A DNA stretch of 64,000 nucleotides from Deltaproteobacteria bacterium (GTDB taxonomy: Bacteria; Myxococcota_A; Polyangia; Polyangiales; Ga0077539): NCBI GenBank assembly GCA_016218725.1, contig JACRDB010000098.1:1-64000 (forward strand), in the 5' to 3' direction. The position numbers and the translations under genes are program-made. The notes under the pieces were generated by a model. That model was not told the origin of the DNA, did not search any database, and was given only the letters and a program-made list of their open reading frames with translations. Each line of letters starts with the position of its first letter. Position 1 is the first letter of the stretch. Shown in pieces: positions 50,121 to 59,043 of the stretch.

Positions 50121-51230
50121 TTATTGGTTTTTGCGCTCGTTGCGCTTCTTGATGAGACCGACGGCGGCCTGCACGAGGCCCGAGGGGAGCCCTCGGGTGG
50201 CGGCGAGCTTTTTCACGTCGTGCTCCCGGAGGTAGTTCAGGAGCTTGAGCGTCTCGGACAGCGGGGTCTTGGGGTTGAAGCAGAGGTTCAGCTTGATCTC
50301 GTAGTGCCGCGAGAAGCGCCGGTCCGAGGCGATCTTGCGCAGCACCTCGTCGCCCACGGAGCGGCTGCAGGCGAATTTCACCACCTCGTCGTCGTTGAGC
50401 TTGGGCGAGTCCAACACGGCGCCGGACACCATGCGGTTCGGCGAGCGCACCAGCATCGCCCGCTGCGCCGCGTTGCCCACCATGGCCATCCGGATGCGCT
50501 CCGTCACGGTCATCTCCAGGATGGACTTCTGCACCTTCTCCGCGTTGCCAGAGGTGCGAAAATCCCCGTCCTCGTCGTCGCCGAACTCGTCCTCGGTGAG
50601 CACCGAGGCCTCCGCCATGCTGGCCGCGAAGAACTCGTCGCCGGGCAGGGGCTCGTCCCCCGCCTCCGGGATGAGCTGGAGCTTGAGCGCCGCGACGATG
50701 CCCTCGAAGCCCGGGATGTTCAGCTTGAGCCCGTGCCGGGCCGCGAGCTCCACCATGCGGTCCGTGGTGGACATCCGCGTGCGCTCGTTGAAGTACAAGA
50801 CCTCGATGATCTTCGGGCACCGCAGGAGCCGCTGCTCGTTCACGGCGAGGAGCTCCGCGGTGGCCTCGTCGCAGTGGGCGGCCACCCGGACCGCGGTGTC
50901 GTCCGAGGCGTTGGCGTGCCGCAGGACCCTGGACACCACCTCCGGGCGGGCGGCGTAGCGCGTGGCCAGCGCGTCCAGCACGGCGCCGGGCAGCTCCAGG
51001 CTCCCGAGGGCGCCCTGGAGCACCACCTCCGGGAGCGCGCCCAGGGACTTCACCGCGGTGTCCCGCAGGGCCTGGTCGGCGTCGTACGAGAGGGCGTACA
51101 GGGCGCTCACCAGGGCCACCGGCGGCAGCGGCGCCAGGCCCCGGGCCAGGAGCATCTTCATGGGCGCGGGGCCCGACAGCACCTTCCGGGCGGCCTCCGG
51201 CAGGAGGCCCGGGTCACACGGGTGTTCCAT
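50121..51230 (-). CDS. HEAT-like, myxobacterial conserved protein
   Basis: The protein has 369 residues and is helical throughout (PPVALVSALYALSYDADQAL, AVRVAAHCDEATAELLAVNE), with an acidic insert (ASVLTEDEFGDDEDGDFRTS) and a basic C-terminus (LVQAAVGLIKKRNERKNQ). The helical pattern resembles HEAT/ARM-type repeats. A conserved region includes TERIRMAMVGNAAQRAMLVR and FSRHYEIKLNLCFNPKTPLS. No signal peptide is seen. It stands alone, with its own -10-like box 7 nt before the ATG. Such proteins are common in Myxococcota, with unknown role. Confidence 0.66.
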   Translation of the reverse strand: MEHPCDPGLLPEAARKVLSGPAPMKMLLARGLAPLPPVALVSALYALSYDADQALRDTAVKSLGALPEVVLQGALGSLELPGAVLDALATRYAARPEVVSRVLRHANASDDTAVRVAAHCDEATAELLAVNEQRLLRCPKIIEVLYFNERTRMSTTDRMVELAARHGLKLNIPGFEGIVAALKLQLIPEAGDEPLPGDEFFAASMAEASVLTEDEFGDDEDGDFRTSGNAEKVQKSILEMTVTERIRMAMVGNAAQRAMLVRSPNRMVSGAVLDSPKLNDDEVVKFACSRSVGDEVLRKIASDRRFSRHYEIKLNLCFNPKTPLSETLKLLNYLREHDVKKLAATRGLPSGLVQAAVGLIKKRNERKNQ

Positions 51231-51237
51231 CCCCGCC

Positions 51238-51243
51238 AGCGTA
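51238..51243 (-). promoter_or_regulatory. -10-like hexamer TACGCT next to start codon
   Basis: Read on the minus strand, GGGGG-TACGCT ends 7 nt before the ATG at 51230. Confidence 0.42.
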
Positions 51244-51257
51244 CCCCCGCCCGGGCC

Positions 51258-52670
51258 CTAGCGCACCTGGTGGATGCGCACGGAGTTGGTGCGGCCCTTC
51301 ACCGCGATGGGCGCGCCGAACACCACCACGATGCGGTCCCCGGGGGCCACCCAGCCGTTGCCCAGGAGCTGGGCCTGGACGGCCTCCACCATCTCGTCGG
51401 TCTCCCGCAGGGGCTGGAGCACCCGGGAGGTCACCCCCCAGTAGAGCCCGAGCCTGCGCCGGATGAGCTCGCTCGGGGAGAACGCCACCACCGGCACCGA
51501 CGGGCGCTCCCGGGACAGGAGCCGCGCGGTGTCCCCGCCCTGGGTGAAGGCCGCGATGAGCCTCGCGCCGGTGTCCCGGGCGGCCATCACCGCCATCCGG
51601 GCCGTGGCCTCGGAGAACGGTATCGGCGGGGGCGACGGCGGCGGCCCCTTGGGGCTGTAGTACGGCGAGTGCTCCGCCGCGGCGATGATCCGGGCCATCA
51701 TGCTCACCGCCAGCGTGGGGTGCTCCCCGGAGGCCGTCTCGCCCGAGAGCATCGTGGCGTCGGCGCCCTCGAAGATGGCCGTGGCCACGTCGCTGGCCTC
51801 GGCGCGGGTGGGGCGCGTGCTGGACACCATGGAGTGCAGCATCTCCGTGGCCACGATCACGGGCCTGCGGTGCAGCCCCGCGGAGGCGAGCACCCGGCGC
51901 TGGAGCACGGGCACCTGCTCCGGCGGGAACTCCACCCCGAGGTCCCCGCGGGCGACCATCACCGCGTCGGAGGCTTCTACGATGGCGTCCAGGTGCTCGA
52001 TCGCCTGCGGGGTCTCGATCTTGGCCACCACCGGGAGCTGGCGCCCCCAGGCCTCGGAGATGTCCCGCACGAGCTTCACGTCCTCCGGGGCCCGCACGAA
52101 GGACACGGCGATGTAGTCCACCCCGTGGGTCAGGGCGAACATCAGGTCCTGCTTGTCCTTGTCCGTGAGGGCGTCAAGCTGGAGGTTCCCCGAGGGGAGG
52201 TGCACGCCGACGCCCGTCCGGAGGTCCCCGCCCTCCTCCACGGTGACCCGCACCACCGGGGGGTCAATGGCCGTCACCCGGAGGCGCATGCGCCCGTCGT
52301 CCAGGTGGATGGTGTCCCCCTCGCGCAGGTCCAGGGCGAGGGTGGGGTAGCGCACGGGGACCGTGGCGTCGTCGCTGGCGTCGCCCGCCACGAGCTGCAG
52401 GGCCTCGCCGGGGCAAACCTCCCGGGGGGCCGGCAGGCGCCCCACGCGGATCTTGGGGCCGCAGAGGTCCCCGAGGATGGCCACGGCCTTGCGGAGCCGC
52501 TCGCTGGCCTCCCGGACCATGGTGATGGCCCGGGCGTGGTCCTCGTGGGACCCGTGGGAGAAATTGAGCCTGGCCACGTCCATCCCCGCGGAGATCAGGG
52601 CCTGGATCTTCTCCGGGGTGGCGCAGGCGGGGCCGAGGGTGCAGACGATCTTGGCGCGGCGGGGACCCAT
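51258..52670 (-). CDS. pyk: Pyruvate kinase
   Basis: This 470-residue protein matches pyruvate kinase end to end: RRAKIVCTLGPACATPEKI at the start, DVARLNFSHGSHEDH, ILGDLCGPKIRVG, YIAVSFVRAPEDV, VVAKIETPQAIEHLDAIVEA (catalytic Lys and Glu), VMVARGDLGVEFPPEQVP, EASDVATAIFEGADATMLSG and the C-terminal RTNSVRIHQVR. It converts phosphoenolpyruvate and ADP to pyruvate and ATP in glycolysis; Mg and K (or a K-independent variant) are cofactors. The start ATG 52670 has a TACCCT box 11 nt upstream, back to back with a TATACT for the divergent lipoprotein. Confidence 0.95.
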   Translation of the reverse strand: MGPRRAKIVCTLGPACATPEKIQALISAGMDVARLNFSHGSHEDHARAITMVREASERLRKAVAILGDLCGPKIRVGRLPAPREVCPGEALQLVAGDASDDATVPVRYPTLALDLREGDTIHLDDGRMRLRVTAIDPPVVRVTVEEGGDLRTGVGVHLPSGNLQLDALTDKDKQDLMFALTHGVDYIAVSFVRAPEDVKLVRDISEAWGRQLPVVAKIETPQAIEHLDAIVEASDAVMVARGDLGVEFPPEQVPVLQRRVLASAGLHRRPVIVATEMLHSMVSSTRPTRAEASDVATAIFEGADATMLSGETASGEHPTLAVSMMARIIAAAEHSPYYSPKGPPPSPPPIPFSEATARMAVMAARDTGARLIAAFTQGGDTARLLSRERPSVPVVAFSPSELIRRRLGLYWGVTSRVLQPLRETDEMVEAVQAQLLGNGWVAPGDRIVVVFGAPIAVKGRTNSVRIHQVR

Positions 52671-52681
52671 TGGGTGCCCGG

Positions 52682-52687
52682 AGGGTA
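52682..52687 (-). promoter_or_regulatory. -10-like hexamer TACCCT near start codon
   Basis: Read on the minus strand, TGC-TACCCT ends 11 nt before the pyk ATG, including a TGn extension. The plus-strand TATACT for the lipoprotein lies about 10 nt further and would leave a leader near 60 nt. Confidence 0.4.
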
Positions 52688-52767
52688 GCACAGGGGCTAT
52701 ACTCCGACGGATCACCCCAAGGCGGGGGCCTGGAACGGTCCCCGACCCTGCCGGAGCTTCAGCCTTG

Positions 52768-54960
52768 ATGCACCCTCGCCGTGTCGCATGCCTCGCGCTG
52801 TTCGCGCTCTTGATCACCGCCGGGGCGTGCAGCGAGAGCCCGCCGGGCTTCGCCGACGCGGCCGCCAGGGACGACCTCGGGGACGACCTCGGGGACGCCC
52901 TGGAGGACGCGCGGAGGGACGGCGCCATGGACGGGGGCGACGCCCGCGGGAGGGTGTGCGACCGCAGCACCCAGTGCGACGACGGGGTGCCGTGCACGCA
53001 GGACTTCTGCGGGCCCGACGGGCGCTGCGTGAACCTCCCGAACTCCCGGGTGTGCGACGACGAGGTCTTCTGCAACGGGGTGGAGAGCTGCGACGCGCGG
53101 CGGGGCTGCGTGCGGGGCGCGCCGGTGTCCTGCAATGACAACTACACCTGCACCATCGACCGCTGCGACGAGCCCACCAAGCGCTGCGTGCACTCGCCCC
53201 GGGACTTCGACCGCGACGGCGACCCGGACATCCATTGCATGGCCATCGAGTGCGGGGACGCGGGGGTCCCGGAGCCCGACGCCGGGGTGCCCACGGCCTG
53301 CTGGCGCGGGGGCGACTGCGACGACACGAACCCGCGGGTGAGCTCGCAGCTCCCGGAGCTCTGCGGGGACATGATTGACAACAACTGCAACGGCCTGGTG
53401 GACGCGCGGGAGCCGGGCGGGTGCATGCGCCCGCCGCACGACCGCTGCGAGGACGCGCTGGACGTCTCCCGCGGGGGGCGCTTCACGGTGCGCACGCTGG
53501 GCACCGCGGGGGACTACCCCTTCCGCTGCGCGGGCGGGTCCATGCTCATGCGGGACGTGGTGCTGCGGCTCCGGCTGGACAGCCCCCGGGACCTGAGCCT
53601 GACGGCCAACACCTCCGGCGCGGCGGTGTACCTGGCCTTCGAGACGGCGTGCGGCACGGCGATGCCCGCGGAGGTGCGGGAGTGCACCGTGGGCCTCCCG
53701 GCGGTGTACCGCGCGAGGAACCTCCCGGCGGGGACGTACTACATCCTCCTCGGGCTCTCCACGGGGCCCATGACCGCGGGGGACCTGGACGTCACCGTGG
53801 ACCTCACGGCGGCCACGCCGCCGCCCACCAACGACACCTGCGCCACGCCCATCGTGATCCCGCCCACGGGCGGGACCTTCATGGGTGACCTGATTGGCGT
53901 GGCGGACGACGTGCGCACGCGCTGCGGCGGGAGCAACCCGGACGTGGTGTACTCGCTCACGCTGACGGAGCCGCGGGACGTGACCGTGAGGGCCTCCGGG
54001 GGCCGCTCGGACAGCGTGCAGGTGTCCCTGGTGGACCGCTGCGTGCTGAGCCCGATGACCATCCGGTGCGACTCCGCGGTGCCCTCGCAGTTCATCGCGC
54101 ACCAGCTCCCGGCGGGGACGTACTACGTCATCGTCGAGGGGCGCAACGTGCCGATGTTCACGCTGGACGTGACGGTGACGCCCGCGACGCCGCCGCCGCC
54201 CGGGGACACCTGCATGGACCCGCTGCCGCTCGCCTCGGGCGCCACGGTGATGGGCACGCTCATGGGCCGCGAGGGGGACGTGACGCTCTCGTGCTCGGGG
54301 AGCTCCGGGCGGGACGTGGTGTACCGCTTCACGCTCGCCGAGCGGTCCGACGTGAACCTCACGGCGCGCGGCGGGACCGGCGATTTCTTCTACCTCGGGG
54401 TGCAGACCGCGTGCGGGGACCGGACCACGGAGCGGGGCTGCCGCTTCGGGAGCCCCGCGCGGCTCACGGCGCGGGGGCTGGACCCCGGGACGTACTTCGC
54501 GGTGCTGCGCGGCACGGCCCCGAGGGACTACTCGCTCACGCTGGACGCGCGGCCGCCCCTGACGCCCATGGCGGTGATGGGCAACGACACCTGCGCCCTG
54601 GCCGCGGCGATCCCCTCGGGGGGTGGGCTCTACACCGGCACCACGGTGGGGCTCCGGAGCGACTTCATGTTCCCGTGCGCGCCGGGGGCCATGGCCGAGG
54701 ACGCCGTGTTCCGCTACCACGCGGACGTGCGCCAGCGGGTGAGCTTCTCGCTGGAGGGCTCGGCCTTCGACACGGTGATGATGCTCACCCGCGCGGACGC
54801 CTGCCCCGGCATGGTGCTGGCCTGCAACGACGACGCCATCGGGCTCGCCTCGGCCTTCGAGCTGGTGGTGGACCCCGGGGACTACTACCTGTACGTGGGC
54901 GGCTTCTCCACCGCGGCCCGCGGGGCCTACACGCTCACGGTGCTGACCACGCCGCCGTGA
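52768..54960 (+). CDS. Large MopE-like lipoprotein with Cys-rich and PPC-like repeats
   Basis: The protein has 730 residues with lipobox TAGAC (Cys21). An Asp/Gly/Ala-rich tether leads to a Cys-rich section (QCDDGVPCTQDFC, SCNDNYTCTIDRC), then a MopE-type metal motif (WRGGDCDDTNPRV, ELCGDMIDNNCNGLVD). Four beta-sandwich units of about 120 residues with NDTC and LPAGTYYxIxxG follow, like bacterial pre-peptidase C-terminal domains. It is likely displayed on the outer surface and may bind copper or calcium. The leader of about 60 nt is unusual here. The 3' end overlaps the convergent HTTM gene by 26 bases. Confidence 0.76.
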   Translation: MHPRRVACLALFALLITAGACSESPPGFADAAARDDLGDDLGDALEDARRDGAMDGGDARGRVCDRSTQCDDGVPCTQDFCGPDGRCVNLPNSRVCDDEVFCNGVESCDARRGCVRGAPVSCNDNYTCTIDRCDEPTKRCVHSPRDFDRDGDPDIHCMAIECGDAGVPEPDAGVPTACWRGGDCDDTNPRVSSQLPELCGDMIDNNCNGLVDAREPGGCMRPPHDRCEDALDVSRGGRFTVRTLGTAGDYPFRCAGGSMLMRDVVLRLRLDSPRDLSLTANTSGAAVYLAFETACGTAMPAEVRECTVGLPAVYRARNLPAGTYYILLGLSTGPMTAGDLDVTVDLTAATPPPTNDTCATPIVIPPTGGTFMGDLIGVADDVRTRCGGSNPDVVYSLTLTEPRDVTVRASGGRSDSVQVSLVDRCVLSPMTIRCDSAVPSQFIAHQLPAGTYYVIVEGRNVPMFTLDVTVTPATPPPPGDTCMDPLPLASGATVMGTLMGREGDVTLSCSGSSGRDVVYRFTLAERSDVNLTARGGTGDFFYLGVQTACGDRTTERGCRFGSPARLTARGLDPGTYFAVLRGTAPRDYSLTLDARPPLTPMAVMGNDTCALAAAIPSGGGLYTGTTVGLRSDFMFPCAPGAMAEDAVFRYHADVRQRVSFSLEGSAFDTVMMLTRADACPGMVLACNDDAIGLASAFELVVDPGDYYLYVGGFSTAARGAYTLTVLTTPP

Positions 54961-56065
54961 GCCTGACCCGGGCCGCCGCCCACGCCACCAGCGCCGCGGC
55001 CACCACGGCGTTCTCCAGCGGCTCCCTCGCCGCGGCGAGGCGCCCGCCGTCCCCGAGCGCCAGGAGCGCGTACACGAGCACCGTCGCGGGCGTGAGCGGC
55101 GCCAGGAGGGCCACCGCCAGCGGCCCGTCGAGCGCGCGCCCCGCGGGGTCCGTCACGCGAAACGCCGCGCCTGCCGCGGGCTCCCAGCGCGCGCGGCCCA
55201 GCCAGTCGAGGCGCTCGCCCCACGCGCCCAGGGCGCTCGCCCAGCGCGTCTCGGGGTCCCAGCGCACGCCCCAGGCGCGGTCCCCGACGGGCCCGAAGGC
55301 GAAATACCCGAGGAGCATCAAGAAGCTGAAGAGCTGCGGGAAGAGCCACTCCTGCATCGCGCAGTGCAAGAGGGCCCCCGCGGCCAGGGCCGCCCCTCGC
55401 CACCGGGGTGACACCAGGAACAAGGGCAGCGTGGCCTCGCCCGCGGTGACGCCCACGTCCACCAGGCTCGCGACCCACGGCACGGACACCAGCGGCGCCA
55501 ACAACCCGTTCCACCACCCGTGGTGCTGCGAGGGCTGGCGCACCGTGGCGGCCCAGCGGAGCACCTGGCCGGTGCCGCTCCACCACGGGTGCGTGAGCTT
55601 CACCAGCACGCTCCCCAGGTACACCACCTGCAACTGCGTGCGCACAAGCCACGGCAGGAGCGGGCCCTCGTCGGGCAGCGGCGCGCGGTCTTCCTTGAGG
55701 AGCCACCGGAGGCCCGCCCGGGGCCCCGGCGTGAATGCGCAGGCGCCCACCAGGAGCCACAGGAGGTAGAGGTTGTTGTGCCAGGTCGCGGGCACCAGCG
55801 CGTAGAGCCCGGCGAGGGCGCCGAGCACCAGCGCCCCGCTCGCGCGCCGCGGGTGGTCATGGAGCAGCCCCAGAGCGCCAACGGCCGCCAGCGCCACCAG
55901 GGCCCACGGGGCCCAGAGGTATGCCTCGCGCCCGTAGGACCACACGGCGAAGCACCGGGACCACTCGGGCAGGTCGCTCCACAGCCCGAGGAGGCACAGC
56001 CACGCGACGCCCGCGCGCAGCGCCGCGGGGAGCCGCGCGTCCACGGGGCGGTCCAGGGCGCTCAC
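54935..56065 (-). CDS. HTTM-domain-like integral membrane protein
   Basis: The protein has 376 residues with eight or more membrane segments. The HTTM (vitamin-K-dependent gamma-carboxylase-like) pattern is visible in the middle: LLPWLVRTQLQVVYLGSVLV, KLTHPWWSGTGQVLRW and VGVTAGEATLPLFLV with CAMQEWLFPQLFSFLMLLGY. The family includes carboxylases and quinone-linked membrane proteins of unknown function in bacteria. The GTG start overlaps the stop of the upstream gene (GTGA), so the two are translationally coupled. The 3' end overlaps the convergent lipoprotein gene. Confidence 0.74.
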   Translation of the reverse strand: MSALDRPVDARLPAALRAGVAWLCLLGLWSDLPEWSRCFAVWSYGREAYLWAPWALVALAAVGALGLLHDHPRRASGALVLGALAGLYALVPATWHNNLYLLWLLVGACAFTPGPRAGLRWLLKEDRAPLPDEGPLLPWLVRTQLQVVYLGSVLVKLTHPWWSGTGQVLRWAATVRQPSQHHGWWNGLLAPLVSVPWVASLVDVGVTAGEATLPLFLVSPRWRGAALAAGALLHCAMQEWLFPQLFSFLMLLGYFAFGPVGDRAWGVRWDPETRWASALGAWGERLDWLGRARWEPAAGAAFRVTDPAGRALDGPLAVALLAPLTPATVLVYALLALGDGGRLAAAREPLENAVVAAALVAWAAARVRLTAAWSAP

Positions 56066-56529
56066 CGGGGGAGCCCCAGGGTGAGCACCCGGCGGAAGGG
56101 CGCGCCGTAGGGGGCCTCGCAGCGCAGGTCGCTGACCAGTACGCGCTCGCCCCGAGGGTCCACCGCGCGCTTGTGGCGGCGAAGGACCTCGTCCAGCGCG
56201 CGCGAGACCTCCTGGTCGTCTTCGGCGTAGGTGACCAGGGGCTGCGACGCGCGCACGAACTCGTCCGCCGTGCGCGCCAGGAGGAGCGCCCTCACGGGGT
56301 GCCCCTCGGGCGGAAGCGGCAGGGGCACCTCCTGGCCATCACCTCGGGTCCAGGTGACCCGGTGCGCGCAGCGGGCCGTGAGGGGCCCGGCGAACATGCT
56401 CCAGGAGAAGCGCGACGAGAACGGCGGCACCCGCGAGGGGCGCGCCCTCGCGAGCGGGATCACCACCTGCGCCGCGAGATACAGCGCCGCTACCCACCGC
56501 GCCGGCGACCATGTCCGCTGCGGCTCCAC
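56062..56529 (-). CDS. Small membrane-anchored partner of the HTTM protein
   Basis: The protein has 155 residues. One N-terminal membrane helix (VAALYLAAQVVIPLA, about residues 13-27) precedes an approximately 120-residue domain (FSWSMFAGPLTARCAHRVTW, LLARTADEFVRASQPLVTYA) that is probably periplasmic. It has no family I recognise, but small proteins of this build are often coded with HTTM proteins. GTG 56529 is preferred over an earlier TTG, which would lie only 8 nt from the divergent methyltransferase start. The four-base overlap with the HTTM gene implies joint function. Confidence 0.6.
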   Translation of the reverse strand: MEPQRTWSPARWVAALYLAAQVVIPLARARPSRVPPFSSRFSWSMFAGPLTARCAHRVTWTRGDGQEVPLPLPPEGHPVRALLLARTADEFVRASQPLVTYAEDDQEVSRALDEVLRRHKRAVDPRGERVLVSDLRCEAPYGAPFRRVLTLGLPR

Positions 56530-56585
56530 GAGCTCACCGCCGAGAGTGCTTGCGCTCACGCTGGAGTTCCAGCACAAACGACGGG

Positions 56586-57947
56586 ATGGTGGCGTCGTCG
56601 CGTGAGGCTCCGGAGCGCTGGCCGGAGCCGTGGTGGAAGCTCCTCGGCCCGCGGTATGGGCACGTGCTCCACAGCCTCTGCTCGTATATGGGGAGCTTCC
56701 CCCCGGGGCTTCCGCGGTATTTCATCGAGCAGTTCACGGAGCCGGGAGACACCGTCCTGGACCCCTTCTCGGGCCGCGGGACCACCGCCCTGGAGGCGTG
56801 CCTCGCCGGTCGCGTCGGCCTCGGAGTGGACCTGAACCCGCTCGCCGCCCTCCTGACCGACGTCAAGACCGACCCCCCCTCCCGGGAAGCCTGCCTCCAA
56901 CGCCTCGATGTCCTGGAACGAACCTACACCTACGCACCTGTAGGTGACCGCTGTCCGCCGGAGATATCGTTGCTCTTTGAAGAGCGTACGACGCTGCCGC
57001 AGCTCCTGCACCTGCGGGACAACCTGGACGCGACGGAGCGCACCGATCGGTTCCTGCTGGCGGCGCTGGCGGGGATCCTCCACGGGCACCACACCCGGGA
57101 CGTGGAGAACTCGCGGTGTCTTTCCGTGAGCATGCCCAACACGTTCTCCATGGCGCCGGGGTACCTGGCGCGGTACATCGCCCGGGAGGGGCTCCGGAAG
57201 CACCCGTTTGATGCGTTTCACAAGCTCCGGGCCAGGGTGTGGTTCGAGCACGCCCAGGGGCTCCCGGCGCGGCGTGGCCGCGGGCTCCAGGGGGACGCTC
57301 GCAGGCTCGGGGCGGTGGTGCCTCCCGGGAGCGCGCGGCTGATCGTGACGTCGCCGCCGTACCTGAACGTGGTGAAATACGGCAAATACAACTGGATCCG
57401 GCTGTGGCTCCTGGGCGCGTCGGTGCAGGCGCTGGACGCCTCCCTCGACGTGCAGGAGACCGACCGGGCGCTGGGCCTCTCGGACAAGCTCCCGCTGCGG
57501 GCGTGGAAGACCTTCCTGCGGGACACGCTCCGGGCGTGCGCCGAGGCCCTTACGGACGACGGGGTGTGCGTCGTGGCCATCGGGGACGTGACCAACGCCG
57601 AGCACGGCGACCACGCCCTGGCCCTGGAGCTCTGGGAGGGCGTGCGCCACGCGGTGCCGCTCCAGCTCCGGGCGGTGATCACCGACGATGTGCACGCGGG
57701 CCGCAAGGTGAGCAAGATCTGGGGCGAGGCGCGCCGGGGCCGCGCCACGCGCACGGACCGGGTGCTGGTCTTCCAGCGCGAGGGCGCCCCGTGGAGGGCC
57801 CCGAGGCACCCCTCGCCGGAGGCGCTGCTCGCCCGGCTCAAGGCCGACAACGGCGCGCCGCTCGGGGTGGACGGCGCGCGCAAGGCCCTCGCCCGGAGGC
57901 CCCGTCGGGCCATGTGCATCCCGACGGCGACCCCGGAGGTGGGCTGA
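56586..57947 (+). CDS. Solitary DNA methyltransferase (N4-cytosine/N6-adenine type)
   Basis: The protein has 453 residues. S-adenosylmethionine motif I (LDPFSGRGTTALEACLAGR, about 57-76) comes before catalytic motif IV, TSPPYLNVVKYGKYNW (about 253-268). SPPY favours N4-cytosine methylation, but the family also methylates adenine. The 180 residues between the motifs (target recognition and helical region) are long. No restriction endonuclease, specificity subunit or phage gene is adjacent, so it is an orphan that may regulate genes or protect DNA. The start ATG 56586 lies 56 nt from the divergent membrane gene. Confidence 0.82.
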   Translation: MVASSREAPERWPEPWWKLLGPRYGHVLHSLCSYMGSFPPGLPRYFIEQFTEPGDTVLDPFSGRGTTALEACLAGRVGLGVDLNPLAALLTDVKTDPPSREACLQRLDVLERTYTYAPVGDRCPPEISLLFEERTTLPQLLHLRDNLDATERTDRFLLAALAGILHGHHTRDVENSRCLSVSMPNTFSMAPGYLARYIAREGLRKHPFDAFHKLRARVWFEHAQGLPARRGRGLQGDARRLGAVVPPGSARLIVTSPPYLNVVKYGKYNWIRLWLLGASVQALDASLDVQETDRALGLSDKLPLRAWKTFLRDTLRACAEALTDDGVCVVAIGDVTNAEHGDHALALELWEGVRHAVPLQLRAVITDDVHAGRKVSKIWGEARRGRATRTDRVLVFQREGAPWRAPRHPSPEALLARLKADNGAPLGVDGARKALARRPRRAMCIPTATPEVG

Positions 57948-57952
57948 GGACC

Positions 57953-58996
57953 CTACGGGAACGCCAGCACCCGGGCCTCGCCGTAGCGCCGCAGGAGCCG
58001 GTCGATGTAGGCCAGGGCGTACCTCCTGCGGCGCTCGTAGCGCGCCAGCTCCTGCTCGCGCAGGATGGGCTCTCCCTCCACCGCGAAGGGCGCCACCGCG
58101 CGCCGCAGGGCCGACCCGTCGGCCACCCGGAGGCGCGCCACCAGCGCCCGCGAGAAGCGCTGGGCGCGGCGCAGGAGGTGCGCCCCGGCGGCGGTGTTCT
58201 CCATGGGGCCGTCGCGCCAGCCCTCGTTGTTGTCCCGGAACACGATGCGGTGGTGCTCGTCCACGCGGACGTTGTCCGGGTGCCAGCGGTCGGTGTTGGC
58301 CTGGAGGTAGTCCAGCACCAGGAGCGAGGCGATGTCCCGCGCTGCGACGGCTTCTTCCGCCGTGAGCGCCGGCCCCGAGGCGCGGAGCCAGCGGCCCCAG
58401 GCGCGCTGTCCGTCCTGCGTCGCCAGGGGCGTGGGCGAGAGCACCGGCATCCAGAAGAGCACCGAGCCGTAGACCACCTCGGGGGTGTGCCAGGGCTCCA
58501 GGTGGTCCTCCGTGGACGGCCTGAGGAGGTCCACGGGGAGCGCCCTGGACGCCACCGGCGGCACGCGGTCGGAGACGCCCAGGAGCCTCGCCAGGGCCCA
58601 GCCCGCCACGTCGTTGCGCCAGAGCACCGGGCGGTCCGTGGTGGCCGGCTTGAAGGCCACCAGGAGCCCGTCCCCGAGGTCGAGCTGGAACACCGGCCGC
58701 AGCCGCGAGAAGCGCCGTAGCCTCGCCCTCACCGGCCGCTCGGCCATGGCCCGCAGGAGCGCGTCCATGGGCCACCCGCGCCAGCGCTCCCCCCGGGCCT
58801 CCGCCGCGGGGTCCGCGGGTAGGGTGGGGCCGGACAGCGCCGGGGAGGGCGCCGCGGGAGGCGCAGGGGGCGCGCGTTGCGCGAGGCGTGTGGGCTCCGT
58901 ACCCGGCGCCCGGTGCTCCGCGGCGTGGGCCGACGAGGCCCCGGAGCGGCACCCCGCGCACACAAGGCACAGCACCCACGGGAGGCTCCAGCGCAC
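57953..58996 (-). CDS. Secreted lipoprotein with FAM20/four-jointed-like kinase fold
   Basis: The protein has 347 residues, a GTG start and lipobox VCAGC (Cys16). After a Pro/Ala-rich tether the domain has LDLGDGLLVAFKPATTDRP (Lys116 as ATP-binding Lys), a helix (RNDVAGWALARLLGV), LLVLDYLQANTDRWHPDNV (catalytic Asp236-Arg and Asn242) and IVFRDNNEGW (Asp255 as metal ligand). This matches the FAM20/four-jointed-like secretory kinase layout and HipA-like DR-N-D signatures. It would face the periplasm or surface. Whether it phosphorylates proteins or sugars, or is inactive, is not known. It is the only gene in its transcription unit and is divergent from the Kelch lipoprotein. Confidence 0.68.
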   Translation of the reverse strand: MRWSLPWVLCLVCAGCRSGASSAHAAEHRAPGTEPTRLAQRAPPAPPAAPSPALSGPTLPADPAAEARGERWRGWPMDALLRAMAERPVRARLRRFSRLRPVFQLDLGDGLLVAFKPATTDRPVLWRNDVAGWALARLLGVSDRVPPVASRALPVDLLRPSTEDHLEPWHTPEVVYGSVLFWMPVLSPTPLATQDGQRAWGRWLRASGPALTAEEAVAARDIASLLVLDYLQANTDRWHPDNVRVDEHHRIVFRDNNEGWRDGPMENTAAGAHLLRRAQRFSRALVARLRVADGSALRRAVAPFAVEGEPILREQELARYERRRRYALAYIDRLLRRYGEARVLAFP

Positions 58997-59030
58997 GGGC
59001 GCAGGATGCCACGAAGGCCCTCCGCCGTGT

Positions 59031-59036
59031 TATCTC
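59031..59036 (+). promoter_or_regulatory. -10-like hexamer TATCTC next to start codon
   Basis: TATCTC ends 7 nt before the GTG at 59044. Confidence 0.36.
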
Positions 59037-59043
59037 TTGCGTC

